The notes under the pieces: generated by a model
What the model saw: only the letters and a program-made list of their open reading frames with translations
Told to the model about the DNA's origin: nothing
Databases searched by the model: none
Shown here: positions 6,309 through 9,915 of the stretch, one piece after another
Layout of the letters: each line of letters starts with the position of its first letter
How positions within the stretch are numbered: position 1 is the first letter of the stretch
Assembly (NCBI GenBank): GCA_018432565.1
Contig: JAHDSS010000360.1
Span: 1-9,915, forward strand
DNA: 9,915 nt
Direction: 5' to 3'
Source of the DNA: Kiritimatiellia bacterium
Lineage (GTDB): Bacteria; Verrucomicrobiota; Kiritimatiellia; CAIQIC01; Lenti-01
Made by a program: the position numbers and the translations under genes

Positions 6309-7112
6309 ATGATCCACCCCACTGCCATTGTCGAACCCGGCGCTCAACTGGGCGCCGATGTCCGCATCGGTCCCTTGGCTTATGTCGCCGCCACCGCCGT
6401 GCTGGGCGACGGCTGCGTTCTGGCCCCCCATGCCGTCGTGCTCGACCATACCACCCTCGGCGCACGCTGCACGGTCCATTCCGGCGCCGTCATCGGCGAT
6501 CTGCCCCAGGACCTGTCCTTCGGCGGCGAACCTTCCTATGTCGTGACCGGCGATGACTGCACCTTCCGCGAAGGCGTCACCATCCACCGCGGCACCAAGC
6601 CCGGCAGCACCACGCGCATCGGCCACCACGTCTTCATGATGGCCAATGCCCACGCCGCCCACAACTGCGAGGTCGGCGACCACGTTGTCATGGCCAACAG
6701 CGCCGCGCTCGGGGGGTATGTCGCGGTTGGCGAGCGCTGCTTCATTGGCGGCAACGTCGGGGTGCATCAGTTCTGCCATATCGGCCGCCTCGCCATGATC
6801 GGCTCCATGGCCTTCATCAGCAAGGACCTGCCCCCCTTCTGCATCGCCCCCAGCAGCCGGAACAGCTTCGTCGCCGGCCTCAACCTCGTCGGCCTGCGCC
6901 GCGCCGGACTCGATGCCGCCCGGCGCGCCCAGATCAAACAGGCCTTCCATGTCATCTATCGCTCCGGACTCAACGCCTCCCAGGCCCAGGAACGGCTCCG
7001 CGCCGACACCGGCAATCCCTTCGCCCAGGAGTTCGCCGACTTCCTCGCGCAGGCCACCCGCGGCATCTGCCGCCCCTCATTTGGCGCCGACGGCGCCACG
7101 GCCGATGCCTGA
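6309..7112 (+). CDS. lpxA: UDP-N-acetylglucosamine O-acyltransferase, first step of lipid A synthesis
   Basis: The product has 267 residues (family about 255-270). LpxA transfers a 3-hydroxyacyl chain from acyl carrier protein to UDP-GlcNAc in the cytoplasm. The left-handed beta-helix is shown by hexapeptide repeats from residue 1 (IHPTAIVEPGAQLGADVRIGP) to about 180, with the loop FGGEPSYVVTGDDCTFREGVTIHRGT typical of LpxA. NAHAAHNC (113-120) supplies the catalytic His (H118, E. coli H125); HQFC (153-156) matches E. coli H160-Q161. The helical C-terminal part starts at GLNLVGLRRAGL. Compared with E. coli, H144 aligns with a tyrosine (GGYV) and the acyl-length residue G173 aligns with serine (S166). 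The start at 6309 has AGGAG nine bases upstream; an upstream ATG at 6210 lacks family sequence. The end overlaps the next gene. Confidence 0.95.
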   Translation: MIHPTAIVEPGAQLGADVRIGPLAYVAATAVLGDGCVLAPHAVVLDHTTLGARCTVHSGAVIGDLPQDLSFGGEPSYVVTGDDCTFREGVTIHRGTKPGSTTRIGHHVFMMANAHAAHNCEVGDHVVMANSAALGGYVAVGERCFIGGNVGVHQFCHIGRLAMIGSMAFISKDLPPFCIAPSSRNSFVAGLNLVGLRRAGLDAARRAQIKQAFHVIYRSGLNASQAQERLRADTGNPFAQEFADFLAQATRGICRPSFGADGATADA

Positions 7113-7971
7113 CGCCCCGTCCATCCGCACCGCCCTGGGCGGGTTTTCCGACTACGAGCTCATCGACTCCGGCCGCCGCTGCAAACTGGAGCGCTTCGGT
7201 CCCGTCACCGTCATCCGCGGCGAACCCAAGGCCTGGTGGGAACCCGTCCTGCCATCCCGCGAGTGGGACCGCGCCCAGGCCGTCCACGACGAAGATGCCG
7301 GCTGGGATCTGCGTCCCGGCTGCCCCCGGCAGTGGCCCCTGCGCGACGGCCCCCTGACCTTCCTCGCCCGCCTCTCCGACACCAGCAAGCACCTCGGAAT
7401 CTTCCCCGAACAATCCCCGCATTGGCGCGCCATCCGCGAAGCCGCCGCCCCCGGCGCCCGCCTGCTGAACCTCTTTGGCTATACCGGCGCCGCCACCCTC
7501 GCCGCCGCCGCCGCCGGCTGGCAGCCCACTCACGTGGACGCCTCCAAGCCCGCCGTCGCCTGGGCCCGCGAAAACCAGGCCGCCTCCGGACTCGCCGAAA
7601 AGCCTGTCCGCTGGATTGTCGAAGACGCCATGAAATACGTCCGCCGCGAAATCAAACGCGGCTCCCGCTACGACGGCATCCTGCTGGACCCACCGGCCTT
7701 CGGCCGCGGCCCCGACGGCGGCATCTGGAAAGTCGAGCGCCAGCTTCCGGAACTGCTCGATCTTTGCCGCCAGGCCCTGACGGATACCCCCCGCCTCCTG
7801 ATTCTGACCACCTACAACATCGAAGCCTCCGCCCTCATGCTCCGCAATCTGCTCTCCGACCTCATGGACCCCTTCGGCGGGCGCATCGAAGCCGGCGAAC
7901 TGGCCCTGTCCCATACCGCCGCCCCCACCCGCCTCCTTCCCCTCTCCATCTATGCCAAGTGGACAAAATAG
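7105..7971 (+). CDS. Class I SAM-dependent methyltransferase, RlmI-like (COG1092 type), no PUA domain
   Basis: The product has 288 residues. A short N-terminal beta-rich part (LERFGPVTVIRGEPKAWW, 28-45) precedes a Rossmann methyltransferase domain. Motif I is LLNLFGYTGAATLAAAAAG (120-138), the SAM ribose acidic strand is VDASKPAVAWARENQ (144-158), DAMKYVRRE is at 174-182, and the catalytic-type DPPAFGRG at 195-202. This resembles the catalytic half of RlmI (23S rRNA m5C1962), but the PUA domain is missing and the RNA target is unknown. ATG at 7105 overlaps the lpxA stop (7110-7112) by 8 bp, so translational coupling is likely; an earlier in-frame ATG at 6913 would lie inside lpxA and gives only Pro/Arg/Ser-rich sequence. 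Confidence 0.85.
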   Translation: MPDAPSIRTALGGFSDYELIDSGRRCKLERFGPVTVIRGEPKAWWEPVLPSREWDRAQAVHDEDAGWDLRPGCPRQWPLRDGPLTFLARLSDTSKHLGIFPEQSPHWRAIREAAAPGARLLNLFGYTGAATLAAAAAGWQPTHVDASKPAVAWARENQAASGLAEKPVRWIVEDAMKYVRREIKRGSRYDGILLDPPAFGRGPDGGIWKVERQLPELLDLCRQALTDTPRLLILTTYNIEASALMLRNLLSDLMDPFGGRIEAGELALSHTAAPTRLLPLSIYAKWTK

Positions 7972-7987
7972 GCTCAACAAATCCAAC

Positions 7988-8018
7988 CCCCCACGGGCTT
8001 GTCCCGTGGGTGAATCAG
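7988..8018. repeat. 31-bp hairpin repeat, copy 1
   Basis: The unit contains CCCACGGG-CTTGT-CCCGTGGG, a perfect 8-bp stem with a 5-nt loop, followed by TGAATCAG. It is identical to the unit at 8033-8063; the pair has a 45-bp period with an unrelated 14-bp spacer. Copy 1 begins 17 bp after the methyltransferase stop. Confidence 0.9.
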
Positions 8019-8032
8019 GTCTGCCTAAAAGA

Positions 8033-8063
8033 CCCCCACGGGCTTGTCCCGTGGGTGAATCAG
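8033..8063. repeat. 31-bp hairpin repeat, copy 2, ending 5 bp before the thiL ATG
   Basis: Identical to copy 1. Its hairpin (8035-8055) ends 13 bases before the thiL start codon, occupying the place of the ribosome binding site. It could be an inserted mobile repeat or an RNA element affecting thiL translation. Confidence 0.9.
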
Positions 8064-8068
8064 TTCCG

Positions 8069-9025
8069 ATGAAAACCCTCCGCGACATCGGCGAAAACAA
8101 CCTCCTCCGCGGCCTGCTTCCGCGGCTGCCCCAGCGCGCCGACACGCCCGTCGGCCCCGGCGACGACTGCGCCGTCGTCCGGCTGCCCGGCGCCGCCGAC
8201 GACTGGCTTCTCACCACCGACCCCGTCATTGAACACCGACATTTTCTCCCCGACACCCCCGCGCGCCGGATCGGACGCAAGGCCATCGCCCGCGCCATTT
8301 CCGACATCGCCGCCATGGGCGGCCAGCCCCGATGGATTCTGATCAACCTCGTCGCGCCCGCCGGCACCCCCCTCGCCCGCATCCGAGGGCTCTACGCCGG
8401 CATGATCGCCGCCGCCCGCCGGTGGCGCCTCGGCATCCTCGGCGGCGATACCGCCGAGGGCGCCGCGCTCGAACTGCACATCACCGCCATCGGCTGCGTC
8501 CCCCGCGGCACCGCCGTGCTCCGCTCCGGCGCCCGCGCCGGCGATCTGCTCTACGTCACCGGCGCCCTCGGCGGCGCCTGGCTCCCCGGCTCCCGCCACC
8601 ATCTCCTCTTCGAACCCCGTCTCGACGCCGGACGCTTCCTCGCCGAACGCCGGTTCGCCACCGCCCTGATGGACCTCTCCGACGGCCTCGCCGCCGATCT
8701 GCCCCGCCTGCTCGACGCGTCCAAACGCGGCGTCCGCCTCGACGCCGCCGCCATCCCGATCTCCCGCGCCGCGAGCAACACCGACGCCCCCCTGCGTCAT
8801 GCCCTCGAGGACGGAGAAGACTTCGAGCTGCTTTTCACGGTGCCCCCCCGCAAAGCCGCCGCGTTCGAGGCCGCCTGGAAACGCCGGTTCCCGAAACTCC
8901 CCGCCACCCGCATCGGCGCCATCCTCGCCAACCCCCGCCAGCGGGACATCCTCCGCCCCGACGGCTCCGCCTCCCCCCTCGCCCCCGGCGGCTACCAGCA
9001 CTTCCTCTCCCGGAAATCCCCATGA
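8069..9025 (+). CDS. thiL: Thiamine-monophosphate kinase
   Basis: The product has 318 residues (family about 300-350). ThiL phosphorylates thiamine monophosphate with ATP to give thiamine diphosphate, the active cofactor. Motifs in order: GPGDDCAVV (29-37), TTDPVIEHRHF (49-59, usually DxLVEGVHF), IGRKAIARAISDIAAMGGQP (68-87), LGILGGDTAEG (121-131), YVTGALGGAWLPG (162-174), MDLSDGLAADLPRL (201-214) and the signature EDGEDFELLF (247-256). This PurM/ThiL-type order is complete. ATG at 8069 gives the expected N-terminus (MKTLRDIGENNLL); there is no Shine-Dalgarno because the 31-bp repeat occupies that place. An in-frame GTG at 8051, inside the repeat, would add six residues. The gene follows the RlmI-like methyltransferase by 97 bp, and no other thiamine gene is visible. 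Confidence 0.93.
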   Translation: MKTLRDIGENNLLRGLLPRLPQRADTPVGPGDDCAVVRLPGAADDWLLTTDPVIEHRHFLPDTPARRIGRKAIARAISDIAAMGGQPRWILINLVAPAGTPLARIRGLYAGMIAAARRWRLGILGGDTAEGAALELHITAIGCVPRGTAVLRSGARAGDLLYVTGALGGAWLPGSRHHLLFEPRLDAGRFLAERRFATALMDLSDGLAADLPRLLDASKRGVRLDAAAIPISRAASNTDAPLRHALEDGEDFELLFTVPPRKAAAFEAAWKRRFPKLPATRIGAILANPRQRDILRPDGSASPLAPGGYQHFLSRKSP

Positions 9026-9071
9026 CCCCCATCTCCCTCATTCCCGATCCGCCCCCGACCCCCCCACCCGT

Positions 9072-9144
9072 TTTTTCCACGCCATGGAAAAATTTTCGGC
9101 CGGTTTTCCACGCTATGGAAAACTTTTTTCCACACCGTGGAAAA
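9072..9144. repeat. Cluster of three TTTTCCA-N5-TGGAAAA palindromes
   Basis: Three copies lie at 9073-9091, 9104-9122 and 9126-9144. In each, a 7-bp arm TTTTCCA is followed by a variable 5-nt centre (CGCCA, CGCTA, CACCG) and the exact reverse complement TGGAAAA. Arms are identical while centres vary. Centres are 31 and 22 bp apart, close to three and two turns of the helix. The cluster sits in the 201-bp gap between thiL and the next plus-strand gene, ending 82 bp before its ATG. It looks like an operator array or a short repeat family; it is AT-rich in very GC-rich surroundings. Confidence 0.85.
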
Positions 9145-9226
9145 CTCTCCCCATCCCTTGTCCACCCAGCCCCTGACCGCCAACCGCTGACCTCGTAATC
9201 CCACCCTCTGACCCCGGCCCCAACAT

Positions 9227-9915
9227 ATGCCTCCCATCACCTATCCCGCCGAACTCGAATCCCACTGGCTGCATCTCGCCCAGGCCGAGACCCATGCCAG
9301 CTCCGACCGCGACGCGCTTCGGCGCCTCCTGCCCGAGATCCGCCGCCTGGCCGACCGGTTCACCACCCAACGCCCCGATGCCGCCGCCGCGCCTTATCTC
9401 AAAGACACCCGCGCCTGCGCCGCCTATTCGCTTTTCTTCGCCCCCCAGACCCACGCCCGCCTCGCCCATATTCTCACGGAACTCCCCCCCTTCCCCGACA
9501 CGGAAAAACCCCTGCGCATCCTCGATCTCGGCGCCGGCACCGGCGCCGCCTCCTGGGCCCTGCTCGACCATCTCGGCGACCGCCCCCTCGCGCTGAACGC
9601 CTGGGACCACTCCCGCCCCGCTCTCCGCTGCCTCCACGATCTTTTCACCGCCCTGCGGCCCGCCCGCTGGCCCCAGGCCATCCTCCGCACCACCGCGGCG
9701 CCCCTGGACGACTTCGCCGCCCATGCCGAAACCTACGATGTCATCCTGATGCACTACGTGCTCAACGAACTCGACCCCGCGGCACGCCGCACCCTGCTGG
9801 CCCGCGCCGCCCGCGCCCTCTCCCCCGGCGGACGCCTCCTGATCTGCGAACCCCTCCTGCGCGAGGCCGGCGACTATATGCGCGACCTGCGCGCCCAGGC
9901 CCTGGACGAACTCGG
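9227..9915 (+). CDS. Class I SAM-dependent methyltransferase, Rsm22-like, N-terminal part (cut by right edge)
   Basis: From the ATG at 9227, 229 codons run open to the window edge. A helical N-terminal region (about 1-60) is followed by AYLSF-like sequence around AYSLFFAPQTHARL (66-79), which in Rsm22-type proteins precedes the Rossmann domain. SAM motif I is RILDLGAGTGAASWAL (97-112), an acidic residue follows at LNAWDHS (123-129), motif IV is YDVILMHYVLNEL (170-182) and the post-motif is LSPGGRLLICEPLLRE (198-213). Rsm22 proteins are associated with the small ribosomal subunit; assignment to that family rather than a generic methyltransferase is a moderate inference. No Shine-Dalgarno is visible before the ATG, as for thiL. 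The upstream gap carries the triple palindrome cluster. Confidence 0.75.
   Translation, partial: MPPITYPAELESHWLHLAQAETHASSDRDALRRLLPEIRRLADRFTTQRPDAAAAPYLKDTRACAAYSLFFAPQTHARLAHILTELPPFPDTEKPLRILDLGAGTGAASWALLDHLGDRPLALNAWDHSRPALRCLHDLFTALRPARWPQAILRTTAAPLDDFAAHAETYDVILMHYVLNELDPAARRTLLARAARALSPGGRLLICEPLLREAGDYMRDLRAQALDEL

Noticed and set aside
7988..8063. CRISPR array
   Set aside because: Only two repeats, with a 14-bp spacer, and each repeat is a full hairpin; no cas genes are present.
6970..8382. Minus-strand 470-codon frame spanning the methyltransferase and thiL
   Set aside because: Gly/Ala-rich antisense shadow; its repeated DSPTGQARGG segment is just translation of the 31-bp repeats.
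9072..9144. Intrinsic terminators after thiL
   Set aside because: The stems are AT-rich 7-8 bp arms with A-runs on the 3' side rather than GC stems followed by T-runs, and there are three in phase, which fits binding sites better.

Overview
The window looks like chromosomal DNA from a GC-rich Gram-negative bacterium. It carries a lipid A biosynthesis gene (lpxA), so it should make an LPS-type outer membrane. Coding regions use mostly G/C at the third codon position, while several intergenic stretches are AT-richer and packed with short palindromic repeats. The combination of a type III glutamine synthetase, lpxA, very high GC and many intergenic hairpin repeats would suit a PVC-type lineage (Verrucomicrobia, Kiritimatiellota, Lentisphaerae). 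That placement is inference only: there is no rRNA or other marker here to settle it.

Layout. The left two thirds is read on the minus strand. Going leftward from the divergent junction near 5.85-6.3 kb come glnN (type III glutamine synthetase), a NifA-like sigma-54-dependent activator, a 683-bp gene-free stretch full of repeats, an HD-domain phosphohydrolase of the YfbR/HDDC2 type, a 351-bp spacer, and the N-terminal part of an exported phospholipase D-like protein cut by the left edge. The right third is read on the plus strand: lpxA, an RlmI-like SAM methyltransferase overlapping lpxA by 8 bp, thiL (thiamine-monophosphate kinase) and a second, Rsm22-like SAM methyltransferase cut by the right edge.

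How the genes work together. The best-supported system is a nitrogen-assimilation module. A strong -24/-12 (sigma-54) promoter lies 91 nt upstream of the glnN start, two identical ACATTTTTGT sites lie about 124 and 155 bp upstream of the predicted transcription start, and the gene directly downstream of glnN encodes a GAF-AAA+-Fis activator of exactly the kind that would act on such a promoter. This predicts an autoregulated glnN-activator operon. The plus-strand genes look like housekeeping functions (lipid A, RNA methylation, thiamine cofactor).

Non-coding content is unusually rich. It includes three REP-like units, a further short repeat, a 26-bp palindrome, a 62-bp two-stem inverted repeat before lpxA, two 31-bp hairpin repeats abutting the thiL start codon, and a cluster of three TTTTCCA-N5-TGGAAAA palindromes spaced close to whole helical turns between thiL and the last gene.
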